13,002 bases of DNA from Janthinobacterium lividum (GTDB taxonomy: Bacteria > Pseudomonadota > Gammaproteobacteria > Steroidobacterales > Steroidobacteraceae), in the NCBI GenBank assembly GCA_943327025.2, contig CALPVO020000029.1, positions 1-13,002 on the forward strand, read 5' to 3'. The position numbers and the translations under genes are program-made. The notes under the pieces are model-generated. The model worked only from the letters and a program-made list of their open reading frames with translations, ran no database searches and was not told the origin of the DNA. Positions within the stretch are counted from its first letter, which is position 1; each line of letters begins with the position of its first letter. Below, in pieces: positions 1-9,260 of the stretch.

Positions 1-1559
<1,559 letters not shown>

Positions 1560-1565
1560 CGCGCG

Positions 1566-1594
1566 ATTCTACAGTTCTGCCACCCCGGGGACAA
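1566..1594 (-). promoter_or_regulatory. sigma70-like promoter for guaB
   Basis: On the minus strand there is a -35 box TTGTCC (1594-1589), a 17-bp spacer and a -10 box TAGAAT (1571-1566), five of six matches to the -10 consensus and four of six to the -35. Transcription would start near 1559, giving a guaB leader of about 120 nt. This is the best promoter match seen in the window. The assignment rests on sequence match only. Confidence 0.65.
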
Positions 1595-1611
1595 CTTGAA
1601 ACGCCGCGGCC

Positions 1612-1640
1612 GCGACAGCCAGTGCCCCAAGCCGTAAAGT
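1612..1640 (+). promoter_or_regulatory. possible near-leaderless promoter for xseA
   Basis: GCGACA (1612-1617), a 17-bp spacer and TAAAGT (1635-1640) form a moderate sigma70-like match. The start site would fall at about 1646-1648, on or next to the xseA ATG, so the message would have almost no leader. Only a weak AGGG (1641-1644) precedes the start codon. An undetected promoter further upstream is an alternative. Confidence 0.3.
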
Positions 1641-1646
1641 AGGGCC

Positions 1647-3092
1647 ATGCCCCCCGCCACCAGTGCCTTCGACGAACCCCACGCCCTGCCACCGGGCGGT
1701 TCGAGTTCATCCGGAACTAGCGGTCTTGGCGGCCCCGGAGCGCCAGCCTCACCCGTCGGCAGCGCGCGCGATGTCTACACCGTCTCCCGGCTCGTCGGCA
1801 CCGCCCGGCTGGCCTTGGAGCGGGGCTTGGGTGTGCTCTGGGTAGAAGGCGAGATCTCGAACCTTTCCCGCCCAGCCAGCGGCCACTGGTACTTCACCCT
1901 GAAGGATGGGCAGGCGCAGGTGCGCTGCGCCATGTTCCGGCAGCGGGCCGTCCTGGTACGTCAGCCGCCGCGGGATGGCCAGCAAGTCCTTCTGCGTGCC
2001 CGGACGACGCTCTACGAAGCCCGCGGCGAATTTCAACTCGTGGTGGACAGCCTCGAGGACACGGGCGAGGGCCTGCTGCGCCGGCGCTTCGAGGAACTGA
2101 AGGCGCGCTTGGAGGCGGAAGGACTGTTCGCCACGGCGCGCAAGCGCGGGTTGCCCACTCTCCCCCGCGCCATCGGTGTGGTCACCTCCCCCAGTGGCGC
2201 CGCCGTCCGCGACATCCTGCACGTGTTGGCGCGGCGTTTTCCCGCCGTGCCGGTGGTTATCTACCCCACCCAAGTGCAGGGCGCTGGCAGCGTGGCGCAA
2301 ATCGTTGCGGCCATCGAAACGGCAGGGCGGCGCGCGGAAGTGGACGTGCTGATCGTCGCGCGGGGTGGCGGCTCGTTGGAAGACTTATGGAGTTTCAACG
2401 AGGAAGCGGTGGCGCGAGCCATCGTCGCCTCGCCCCTTCCCGTGGTCAGCGGCGTTGGGCATGAGGTGGACTTCACCATCGCCGACCTCGTCGCCGATGT
2501 GCGTGCACCCACCCCTTCCGCCGCTGCCGAGATGGTGGTTCCGGACGTGATGGTGTGGCGCCGCCGCATGGTGCTCGCGGCGCGGCGCCTGCTGCAGGCC
2601 CAAGAGCAACGCTTGGACCGCGTGGCGGACCGGGTGCGTTGGCTGACAGGCCGCTTGGAGCAAGCTGGGCCGGAACCGCAACTGCAACGCTTGGCGCAGC
2701 GTCTGGACGACCTCGACCGCCGCCTCGGAGGCGCCCTGCCCATGCGCTTTGCCAGGCAGGCACGACAAGTAGCCAACCTGCAGCACCGACTGGGGCTATG
2801 TTCCCCCGCGCGGCGCCTTGCAGCACTCGCGCAGCAAGAAGCCACGCTACGCCAACGCTTGGCGGTGGTGGGCCCTGCCATGGTGGCGCGCTCAGGTCAG
2901 CGCTTGGCACTGGCGATGCGGACACTGGACGCCGTCAGCCCCTTGGCTACCTTGGCCCGCGGCTACGCGCTAGTGACCGACGAACAGGGGCGCCTGGTGA
3001 CGAACAGCGACAGCCTCAGCGCGGGCGACCGGGTTGAAGTGGCCTTGTCGAATGGCGCAGTCATCGCGGAAGTCCGCGGCGTGCGAAAATAA
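1647..3092 (+). CDS. xseA: Exodeoxyribonuclease VII large subunit
   Basis: Catalytic large subunit of ExoVII, which with small XseB subunits degrades single-stranded DNA from both ends to short oligonucleotides in repair and recombination. The 481-residue product is slightly longer than E. coli XseA (456). After an unusual Pro/Gly/Ser/Ala-rich N-terminal stretch of about 40 residues, the family core begins at RDVYTVSRL (41-49). An OB-fold ssDNA-binding domain follows (about 43-140, with SGHWYFTLKD and VRCAMFR). The nuclease domain carries RGGGSLEDLWSFN (239-251) and GHEVDFTIADLVADVRAPTP (271-290). The C-terminal half is Arg/Gln/Leu-rich and probably coiled-coil, ending in the SPLATLARGYALV block. 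The ATG at 1647 is the only ATG in frame upstream of the core. xseB is not in the window. Confidence 0.95.
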   Translation: MPPATSAFDEPHALPPGGSSSSGTSGLGGPGAPASPVGSARDVYTVSRLVGTARLALERGLGVLWVEGEISNLSRPASGHWYFTLKDGQAQVRCAMFRQRAVLVRQPPRDGQQVLLRARTTLYEARGEFQLVVDSLEDTGEGLLRRRFEELKARLEAEGLFATARKRGLPTLPRAIGVVTSPSGAAVRDILHVLARRFPAVPVVIYPTQVQGAGSVAQIVAAIETAGRRAEVDVLIVARGGGSLEDLWSFNEEAVARAIVASPLPVVSGVGHEVDFTIADLVADVRAPTPSAAAEMVVPDVMVWRRRMVLAARRLLQAQEQRLDRVADRVRWLTGRLEQAGPEPQLQRLAQRLDDLDRRLGGALPMRFARQARQVANLQHRLGLCSPARRLAALAQQEATLRQRLAVVGPAMVARSGQRLALAMRTLDAVSPLATLARGYALVTDEQGRLVTNSDSLSAGDRVEVALSNGAVIAEVRGVRK

Positions 3093-3160
3093 CTGCCACA
3101 CAGTAACGTCTTCCGGTAACGCTCCCCGTCGCCGTCCCATTCACGCAGAGGTGCCAAACC

Positions 3161-3664
3161 ATGTTCGAAAAATACTTCGAGAAAATTCTGTTCGCTGCGC
3201 GCTGGTTGTTGGCGCCCGTCTATCTGGGCTTGGCGTTCGCACTCGTGGCACTGGGCATCAAGTTCTTCCAGGAAGCCTTCCACGTGGTGATGCACGTACC
3301 CGAGATGGCCGAGGCCGACCTCGTGCTCACCATTCTCGCCATGATCGACCTGTCGCTGGTCGGCAGCCTCATCGTCATGGTGATGTTCTCGGGCTACGAA
3401 AACTTCGTGTCACGAATTGACGCCGAAGGCACCGACTCTCTTGGCTGGCTGGGCAAACTGGATGCCGGCACCTTGAAGCTGAAAGTGGCCACGAGCATCG
3501 TCGCCATCTCCAGCAGTCACCTGCTGCGCATCTTCATGGAAACCAAAGAACTGCCGAACGACAAAATCCTGTGGTACGTCGTACTCCACATGACGTTTGT
3601 CGTGTCCGCAGTGTTGATGGGCGTCATGGACCGACTGGCCTTCGCGTCGCATCGCGACCACTAG
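3161..3664 (+). CDS. yqhA: YqhA/UPF0114 family inner membrane protein
   Basis: The 167-residue product closely follows E. coli YqhA (164 residues) along its whole length, including the N-terminal segment [20 protein letters not shown], the [12 protein letters not shown] block, [15 protein letters not shown], and [16 protein letters not shown]. Four hydrophobic segments are visible at about 15-35, 53-76, 107-125 and 136-157, so it is an integral inner-membrane protein. The molecular function of the family is not established, as far as I know. An AGAGGT Shine-Dalgarno lies 8 nt before the ATG. The gene follows xseA after a 68-bp gap without a convincing promoter, so co-transcription is likely. 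It converges on der with 25 bp between the stop codons. Confidence 0.93.
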   Translation: MFEKYFEKILFAARWLLAPVYLGLAFALVALGIKFFQEAFHVVMHVPEMAEADLVLTILAMIDLSLVGSLIVMVMFSGYENFVSRIDAEGTDSLGWLGKLDAGTLKLKVATSIVAISSSHLLRIFMETKELPNDKILWYVVLHMTFVVSAVLMGVMDRLAFASHRDH

Positions 3665-3674
3665 TCGGTCGCGA
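3652..3674. repeat. inverted repeat centred on the yqhA stop codon
   Basis: A perfect 8-bp inverted repeat, TCGCGACC (3652-3659) and GGTCGCGA (3667-3674), encloses a 7-nt loop whose centre is the yqhA TAG (3662-3664). It sits in the convergent yqhA/der junction and could act as a bidirectional transcript end, but neither side has a T-tract, so it is not a standard intrinsic terminator. Confidence 0.6.
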
Positions 3675-3689
3675 GCCCACTCCAGACGC

Positions 3690-5087
3690 TTAGCGCTTGT
3701 TGCGCTTGATGAGACGACGGCGCTTGCGCACTTGGCGCGGCGTCAGTTCGTTGCGGCGGCCGGCGAATGGATTTTCCTCGCCGCGGAACTCCACCTTCAC
3801 CGGCGTCCCTACCAGCTCGTAGGCCTTGCGGTACATATTCACCAGATAGCGGCGATAGGTGTCTGGCACGCTTTCCGTCTGGTTGCCGTGAATGATGATG
3901 AGCGGCGGGTTGCGCCCGCCCTGGTGCGCATAGCGCAGCTTGATGCGGCGCCCGCGAACGATAGGCGGCTGGTGAGCCACCATCGCCGACTCAAGCAAAC
4001 GCGTCAGTTCCTTCGTCGGCAGTTCTTTCATCGCCGACTCATAGGCGGCGTCGATAGACCATAGCAATTCGCCCACGCCCGTGCCATGACGCGCAGAGAT
4101 GAAGTGCAGCGGCGCGTAGTCCACGAACGGCAACCGCAAAGCGATCTGGTTCTTGATGTGCTCGCGCTGGTCTTGCGCAATGTGGTCCCACTTATTCACA
4201 GCGATGACCAGCGCACGACCACGGCTGGCCACGAAGCCGAGCAAGCTGGCGTCTTGGTCGCCCACGGTTTCGCTGGCGTCGAGCACGCCCACGACCACGT
4301 GGCATTCTTCAATAGCCTGCAGCGTCTTCACTACGCTGAACTTCTCCACCGCCCCTTCCACGCGGGCCTTACGGCGCACGCCAGCGGTGTCGATCAAGTC
4401 GTAGAGGTTGCCATCGCGCTCGAACGGTACGTGGACCGTGTCGCGCGTGGTGCCGGGCTGGTCGAACGCCACCAAGCGTTCTTCACCGAGCCAGCGATTG
4501 ATGAGCGTGGACTTGCCGACGTTAGGCCGCCCAACCACGCACACGCGCACGCGCTTTTCACGTTCTGCGGGCGCCGCTTCCTCAGCGTCTTCCGGCGGAG
4601 CGAGGCCCTCGAGCACATGCTCCATGAGGTCGCGGATGCCCTGCCCATGGGCCGCAGAGATGGCATACGGGTCACCGAGCCCAAAGGCATGAAACTCGGC
4701 GGTGAACAGGTCGTCGTCGATGCCCTCAGCCTTGTTGACGGCCACGAACACCGGCTTCTCGGTACGGCGGAGCAGATCCACCACCCAGCGGTCCGTGGCA
4801 GTGATGCCAGAGCGACCGTCCACCACGAAGACGATGCGGTCCGCTTCCTCGATGGCGCGACGGGTTTGTTCCACCATCGGCAGTTCGATGCCGGCCGGGG
4901 TTTCTACCAAGCCGCCCGTATCGATGACGATACTCGGGCAAGGCCCGAGACGGCCATAGCCATACTTGCGGTCACGGGTTAGCCCGGGCAGGTCCGCCAC
5001 GAGCGCATCACGGGTTCCCGTAATGACATTGAAAAGCGTGGATTTGCCGACGTTTGGCCGGCCCACCAGGGCAACAACGGGAAGCAT
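3690..5087 (-). CDS. der: Ribosome assembly GTPase Der (EngA)
   Basis: Essential tandem GTPase that binds the 50S precursor and is required for large-subunit maturation. The 465-residue product has two complete G domains. The first has a P-loop GRPNVGKST at 9-17, DTGG at 56-59 and NKAE at 118-121; the second has GRPNVGKST at 186-194, DTAG at 233-236 and NKWD at 298-301. The two are joined by an acidic Glu/Ala-rich linker (about 165-178). A KH-like C-terminal domain (about 350-465) ends in a very basic tail (RQVRKRRRLIKRNKR). AGGA lies 7 nt upstream of the ATG. It is the last gene of the ndk-to-der run, 33 nt after bamB, the order seen in E. coli. Confidence 0.97.
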   Translation of the reverse strand: MLPVVALVGRPNVGKSTLFNVITGTRDALVADLPGLTRDRKYGYGRLGPCPSIVIDTGGLVETPAGIELPMVEQTRRAIEEADRIVFVVDGRSGITATDRWVVDLLRRTEKPVFVAVNKAEGIDDDLFTAEFHAFGLGDPYAISAAHGQGIRDLMEHVLEGLAPPEDAEEAAPAEREKRVRVCVVGRPNVGKSTLINRWLGEERLVAFDQPGTTRDTVHVPFERDGNLYDLIDTAGVRRKARVEGAVEKFSVVKTLQAIEECHVVVGVLDASETVGDQDASLLGFVASRGRALVIAVNKWDHIAQDQREHIKNQIALRLPFVDYAPLHFISARHGTGVGELLWSIDAAYESAMKELPTKELTRLLESAMVAHQPPIVRGRRIKLRYAHQGGRNPPLIIIHGNQTESVPDTYRRYLVNMYRKAYELVGTPVKVEFRGEENPFAGRRNELTPRQVRKRRRLIKRNKR

Positions 5088-5111
5088 GAGTATTCCTGGG
5101 GGAAACGGCCG

Positions 5112-5132
5112 CCGGCGCGCTTAGCGCGCCGG
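5112..5132 (-). repeat. 9-bp hairpin with the bamB stop codon as its loop
   Basis: Read on the minus strand, CCGGCGCGC and GCGCGCCGG form a perfect 9-bp stem whose 3-nt loop is exactly the bamB stop codon TAA (5123-5121). It lies between bamB and der in a run that looks co-transcribed. There is no following T-run, only a short CGGCCGTTT stretch. It could stabilise the bamB 3' end, mark a processing site, or partly reduce read-through to der. Confidence 0.65.
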
Positions 5133-6284
5133 ACGGGTTCGGAAAGCGGTGACGGTGCCCTTATCGTCTTGCACCACCACGAGTTTGCCGGCGACCACGG
5201 GCGCAAAACGCACCCGGTCGCCAACACTTGCACGGCCAACGAGCGCACCCGTGCCGGCATCAAGCCAATGCACTGCACCTTCGAAGTCAGAGACCACGAC
5301 CGTGTCACCGGACACTGCGGGGGCTGTGACTTGGCGATAGGCCAGAGCGGACTGTTCCCACACGGGGGCACCATCCTTGCGCCGCAGAGCAACCACCGTG
5401 CCAGCGGCATTGGTGGCGTAGACGTTGTCCGCGCCGAGCGCCGGACCACCACTCGCGGAGAAATCGCGGGACCACCACACCTGGCCGCTGTCTAGCGCCA
5501 GCATGGCGATACGGCCCTGAAAGCCGGCCACAAAGACATCTTTGCCATCGACCACCACTGGGCCGTCGATGTCGTTCAGGCGAGCCAGTTCGGTTTTGCC
5601 GCTAGGCGGGTTGGCCGAGGCTTCCCACAGAATGTCGCCCTGCACGGGCGCATAGGCCAACAGCTTGCCGTTGTCGTAGGGCACCAGCAGCGCCTCGGCG
5701 GTTAGCGTCGGCGGCGCAGAACCGCGCAGCGACAAGCGTGGCACGCCCTGCTCGTCGTTCCAGACGCGCTTGCCGTCAGCCAGCGCCAACGTATAAATAC
5801 GCCCGTCCACGGCGCGCAGGTGCACGCCGCTTTCCGCGACAGCCGGCGTTGCCAGCACTTCCCCGGGAAGGCGTACCTTCCAGCGCTGCTTGCCCGTAGC
5901 GGCATCTAGCGCCACCACATCGCCATCGGCGGTGCCGGCAACCACCAACCCCGCACCCACGCCAGGCCCTGCAGAGAGCTCCAGACGGGTATCGGTGCGC
6001 CACAGCGTTTTGCCGGTAGCGGCAGCAATGGCGAGCACATCACCACCGTGGCCTGCGGCGTAAACGGTTTCACCCGACACAGCCGGCGAGAGCGCCAGCC
6101 GGAGCACGGGTTCAGCGCCGCCCGTACCTGCCGACCAAGCCTTCTGCACGTCCACCGTGGCTGCGAATTTCACCAACTCGGCTGGCGGATCAACGTCCTT
6201 GTCTTTCTTGCTGCAGCCAACCAGTACGCCAAAGGCGAGTACACCCAGGCCGAGCGCGCGGGCCCAAGAAGCCGCGCGGTTCAC
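5121..6284 (-). CDS. bamB: Outer membrane assembly lipoprotein BamB
   Basis: Lipoprotein subunit of the BAM complex, which inserts beta-barrel proteins into the outer membrane. The 387-residue product (E. coli 392) begins with a basic and hydrophobic signal ending in the lipobox LVGC, lipidated Cys24, followed by SKKD. The rest is a PQQ-like eight-bladed propeller: repeated blade signatures such as GKTLWR, GKQRWKV, GQVWWSRDF and GAPVWEQ recur along the chain. The start codon is GTG (6284-6282), overlapping the yfgM stop in a GTGA tetranucleotide, which implies translational coupling. The neighbours yfgM and der match the E. coli order. The stop codon lies in a strong inverted repeat. Confidence 0.95.
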   Translation of the reverse strand: MNRAASWARALGLGVLAFGVLVGCSKKDKDVDPPAELVKFAATVDVQKAWSAGTGGAEPVLRLALSPAVSGETVYAAGHGGDVLAIAAATGKTLWRTDTRLELSAGPGVGAGLVVAGTADGDVVALDAATGKQRWKVRLPGEVLATPAVAESGVHLRAVDGRIYTLALADGKRVWNDEQGVPRLSLRGSAPPTLTAEALLVPYDNGKLLAYAPVQGDILWEASANPPSGKTELARLNDIDGPVVVDGKDVFVAGFQGRIAMLALDSGQVWWSRDFSASGGPALGADNVYATNAAGTVVALRRKDGAPVWEQSALAYRQVTAPAVSGDTVVVSDFEGAVHWLDAGTGALVGRASVGDRVRFAPVVAGKLVVVQDDKGTVTAFRTRPAR

Positions 6285-6970
6285 TGCGCACCGCCGGTGG
6301 CAGCAACGGCTTCAGGAACCGTGCCGCCAGCTTGGTTGAGCTTCAGCTCCACCACTTCGCGGGCGAGGACGCCGTCTTTGTCCTTTGCCAGCGCCTCTTG
6401 CCAAGCGGCAGCGGCGCCCTTGGCGTCACCCTTGTCGCCGAGCAGGTCGCCCTTCACTTCAAGGAAACGGGCAGCAAACGCGCCAAGCTCGCCGACTTGC
6501 CCGCCTTCCAGCGCCGCATTGACGGTCTTCAGCGCGTCATCGGGCTTGCCCATGGCACGTTGCAAGCGCGCTTTGCGCAGCATGGCGACGGCCTTCATTT
6601 CTTCATCGCCCGTACTGCGGATGACATTTTCCACCCGCGCCATGGCACCGAGCAGGTCCCCGGCATCTACCAGCGCGCGCGCCACCATCAGGTCGGCTTC
6701 GTCGGCATACGGCGTGCGGCCGTAGCTGTCGCGGAGTGCATCTGCGGCCTTGGCGGCGCCCATGGAGTCGCCGCCACCCAACTGGGCCGCAATGGCTTCC
6801 ACCTTCGCCGCCGCCTCGAGGCCCTGATGCGCCTGCGACGACTGGTAATACTTCCAGCCATACAGACCGCCCACGGCAACCACCACACCCGCCAACGCAT
6901 AGGGCCCGTATTCACGGACGCGCTGCTTGAGGGTGTCAATCTGTTCTTTTTCCGACAGGTAATCGTCCAC
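6281..6970 (-). CDS. yfgM: YfgM-type TPR membrane protein (SecYEG ancillary subunit)
   Basis: In E. coli, YfgM is an inner-membrane protein with a periplasmic TPR domain that associates with PpiD and the SecYEG translocon. This 229-residue product shows the same plan: a short charged cytoplasmic N-terminus (SEKEQIDTLKQ), one transmembrane segment at about 23-39 (LAGVVVAVGGLYGWKYY), then an Ala-rich helical TPR-like region with repeats such as KADALRDSYGRTPYADEADL and KGDLLGDKGDAKGAAAAWQ. The start is GTG, 3 nt after the hisS stop, with GGGAG inside the hisS end as ribosome-binding site. It is somewhat longer than E. coli YfgM (206). Position between hisS and bamB supports the call. Confidence 0.9.
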   Translation of the reverse strand: MDDYLSEKEQIDTLKQRVREYGPYALAGVVVAVGGLYGWKYYQSSQAHQGLEAAAKVEAIAAQLGGGDSMGAAKAADALRDSYGRTPYADEADLMVARALVDAGDLLGAMARVENVIRSTGDEEMKAVAMLRKARLQRAMGKPDDALKTVNAALEGGQVGELGAFAARFLEVKGDLLGDKGDAKGAAAAWQEALAKDKDGVLAREVVELKLNQAGGTVPEAVAATGGAQ

Positions 6971-6973
6971 GGC

Positions 6974-8260
6974 CTATCTCCCGCCTTGCGCACCGAGCAA
7001 TGCCGCCACGCGGGCGGGAACGTCGGCAATGGCGCAGGTTTCCTGCGCGTTTTCCATTCGCAGGTGCTTTACCTGCGCCACACCCCGGTCTGCCTCATCG
7101 TCGCCGATGATGACAGCCACCGTGGCACCACTCTTGTCCGCACGCTTGAACTGCGCCTTGAACCCACCACCGCCGAGGCCCGCATGGACCTTCAGGCCGG
7201 GATTGGAGTCGCGCAGGCGTTCCGCCACTGCCAAGCCCGCGCGCGAAGCGCGGTCGCCAACCACCACCACGAACACGTCGGGCTCTACGCCCGGCGGGGC
7301 GATGCCCAGTTCCTGCATAAGCAACACGATACGCTCTTCGCCGAGCGCCCACCCGATGGCCGGGGTAGGCTCGCCGCCGAGCAAAGGAATGAGGCCGTCG
7401 TAGCGACCACCCGAACACACCGCATTTTGGGACCCCAGCGCATCCGTAATCCATTCAAACACGGTGCGGGAATAGTAATCGAGGCCACGTACCAACCGCG
7501 GGTTTACGGTGAAGGCGATCCCAGCATCTGTCAGGGACTGCTGCAGACCATCGAAATGCGCGCGGCACTCGCTGGACAGCGAATCCGCCAGCGAAGGCGC
7601 GCCCGCAATGCACTCGGCCAAGGCCGGATTTTTGCTGTCCAGAATGCGCAGCGGGTTGCCATGCAAACGCCGGCGGCTGTCCTCGTCGAGCAATTCATGG
7701 TGCGCCGAGAAGTACTCGATAAGCTTTTCGCGATAGACGCGCCGGCTCTCGGGCGTACCCAGGGAATTCAGTTCCAGACGCACACGGGAGATGCCGAGGC
7801 GCTGCCACAACCGCGCCGAGAGCAGGATGAGTTCCGCATCGATATCCGGCCCGGCGAAGCCATAGGCTTCAACGTCAATCTGGTGAAACTGGCGGTAACG
7901 CCCCTTCTGCGGGCGCTCGCCGCGGAACATGGGGCCTGCGGTCCACAAGCGGTGCCGCTGGTTGTGCAGCATGCCGTTGGTGATGGCTGCACGCACCAAA
8001 CTCGCCGTGGCTTCCGGCCGCAGCGTGAGAGAGTCGCCATCGCGGTCGGCGAAGGTGAACATCTCCTTCTCGACAATATCCGTGTATTCGCCGATGGCAC
8101 GCTTGAACAGTGCTGTTTGCTCGAGCAACGGCAAGCGCACTTCCTGATAGCCGTAGGCATCGAGCACTTCGCGCGCAGTGGCTTCGAGGAAATGCCACCA
8201 AGGCATATCCGCGGGAAGCACATCGTTCATGCCGCGCAGCGGCTGGATCGTCGGGTTCAA
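6974..8260 (-). CDS. hisS: Histidyl-tRNA synthetase
   Basis: Class II synthetase that charges tRNA-His. With the start chosen here it has 428 residues (E. coli 424). Class II motif 1 region EQTALFKRAIGEYTDIVEKE is at 48-66, motif 2 GPMFRGERPQKGRYRQFHQ at 109-127, the histidine-specific LVRGLDYYSRTVFEW at 256-270, SGGRYDGL at 283-290 and motif 3 GWALGEERIVLL at 303-314. The C-terminal anticodon-binding domain starts near 325. The frame is open further upstream to 8491, but that extension is antisense-like sequence within the rodZ gene and has no family similarity. I place the start at TTG 8260, with GGAG 10 nt upstream, giving MNPTIQPLRGMNDVLP like other HisS proteins; ATG 8230 would cut into the conserved RGMND block. 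It starts 31 nt after rodZ. Confidence 0.96.
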   Translation of the reverse strand: MNPTIQPLRGMNDVLPADMPWWHFLEATAREVLDAYGYQEVRLPLLEQTALFKRAIGEYTDIVEKEMFTFADRDGDSLTLRPEATASLVRAAITNGMLHNQRHRLWTAGPMFRGERPQKGRYRQFHQIDVEAYGFAGPDIDAELILLSARLWQRLGISRVRLELNSLGTPESRRVYREKLIEYFSAHHELLDEDSRRRLHGNPLRILDSKNPALAECIAGAPSLADSLSSECRAHFDGLQQSLTDAGIAFTVNPRLVRGLDYYSRTVFEWITDALGSQNAVCSGGRYDGLIPLLGGEPTPAIGWALGEERIVLLMQELGIAPPGVEPDVFVVVVGDRASRAGLAVAERLRDSNPGLKVHAGLGGGGFKAQFKRADKSGATVAVIIGDDEADRGVAQVKHLRMENAQETCAIADVPARVAALLGAQGGR

Positions 8261-8291
8261 GACTTCATCGCTCCGAAAAACGGCGTGGCGG

Positions 8292-9260
8292 TCAGCGAAG
8301 CTGGCCGTCGGCGGTGACAGTGAAACGGACCACGTAGTTGTCGCGGTTCTGCTGCGTCGGTACCGGCAGCTCACGCCCACCGAACGACACTTTCGCCTGT
8401 CGCGCATCGCCGAGGAGCACCTGCCAAGGGCCCGGGCCGGCGAACCGCAGCACGCCGGCGTTGGCCATGCCCACGTAGAGACGTCGCCCACCGGGACCGT
8501 TCACGTTGACCCAGCACTGACCCGTCACTTGCACCAACAGTTCCGTGCGCGTACCCGCAGGAACAGCGGCGGCCGAAGCCACAGGCGCCACCGCCGCAGG
8601 CGCGGGAGTGGGCGCCGCCAAGTCGGCCCCAGCGGCGGCGCCAGCGACGCCCTCCGTTCCGGCATCCACCGCACCATCGGCGGGCGCGGCAGCTGGCGGG
8701 GCGCCGGCGGCATTCAAATCCTGCGCGGTTGGCGTTTCCGCAAAAACCGGTTCCGTCATCTCCGTGACGGGCGCTTCTGCTGGCACGGCTTCAGTGGCGC
8801 CGTCCGCAGTACGCCCGAGACCACCGAGCCCCACCACCAACCACCACACCAGCAGGACCACGGCCAGCACCGCGCTCAAGCCCAGCAGTGGCAAACGCCA
8901 AGGGGAAACGCGCTTCGGCTTGATGCGGGAAATAGTGGGGGGAATATGCGTGGGCGCCGTAGGGCCGCGCTGCAGGCGGTCGTACGCTTCGAGCACCGTG
9001 ACGGGATCGAGACCCAGATAGGTGGCCGACTTGCGCAGGAAGCCGCGCGCAAACACCGGGGCGTGGAACGCCGCGAATTGGTCGTCCTCGAGCGCCGCGA
9101 GCAGACGCGGTTCCAGTTGAATGGCCTCGCACAACTGCTGGGCGGACAGTCCGCGCGCCTCGCGGGCCGCCTTCAGGAGCTTGCCGGGCGTATCACCCTG
9201 CGCAGGCGCGTGGAAGGTTCCCTCAAGGGAATGCTGAGTCTCTGGTTCCATGGAGTTCAT
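8292..9260 (-). CDS. rodZ: Cytoskeletal membrane protein RodZ
   Basis: RodZ links the MreB cytoskeleton to the cell-wall elongation machinery and helps set rod shape. The 322-residue product has the three expected parts: a cytoplasmic helix-turn-helix domain (about 27-96, with GKLLKAAREARGLSAQQL and a conserved FARGFLRKSATYLGLDP segment), a basic juxtamembrane stretch (RIKPKRVSPWR, 112-122), one transmembrane helix (about 123-143), an Ala/Pro-rich periplasmic linker (about 155-235), and a C-terminal beta-rich DUF4115-type domain (TELLVQVTGQCWVNVNGPGG onward). The ATG at 9260 overlaps the pilF stop (ATGA) and has GGAG 5 nt before it; the ATG three codons further in is an alternative start. In E. 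coli and Pseudomonas ispG follows rodZ; here hisS follows directly. Confidence 0.94.
   Translation of the reverse strand: MNSMEPETQHSLEGTFHAPAQGDTPGKLLKAAREARGLSAQQLCEAIQLEPRLLAALEDDQFAAFHAPVFARGFLRKSATYLGLDPVTVLEAYDRLQRGPTAPTHIPPTISRIKPKRVSPWRLPLLGLSAVLAVVLLVWWLVVGLGGLGRTADGATEAVPAEAPVTEMTEPVFAETPTAQDLNAAGAPPAAAPADGAVDAGTEGVAGAAAGADLAAPTPAPAAVAPVASAAAVPAGTRTELLVQVTGQCWVNVNGPGGRRLYVGMANAGVLRFAGPGPWQVLLGDARQAKVSFGGRELPVPTQQNRDNYVVRFTVTADGQLR

Noticed and set aside
3065-3121. Small inverted repeat CGCGGA-AG-TCCGCG at the xseA end and two GTAACG copies in the xseA-yqhA gap
   Set aside because: Short and not positioned like a terminator or promoter; no T-tract follows and the direct repeat is only 6 bp, so chance is an adequate explanation.
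6332-8317. 661-codon plus-strand open frame antisense to hisS and yfgM
   Set aside because: It lies wholly opposite two well-supported genes, the translation is rich in His, Arg, Gln and Ala without family motifs, and long antisense frames are common in GC-rich coding DNA.
8261-8491. Upstream extension of the hisS frame
   Set aside because: It overlaps the rodZ C-terminal domain in another frame and has no similarity to HisS; the family N-terminus begins at about 8260.
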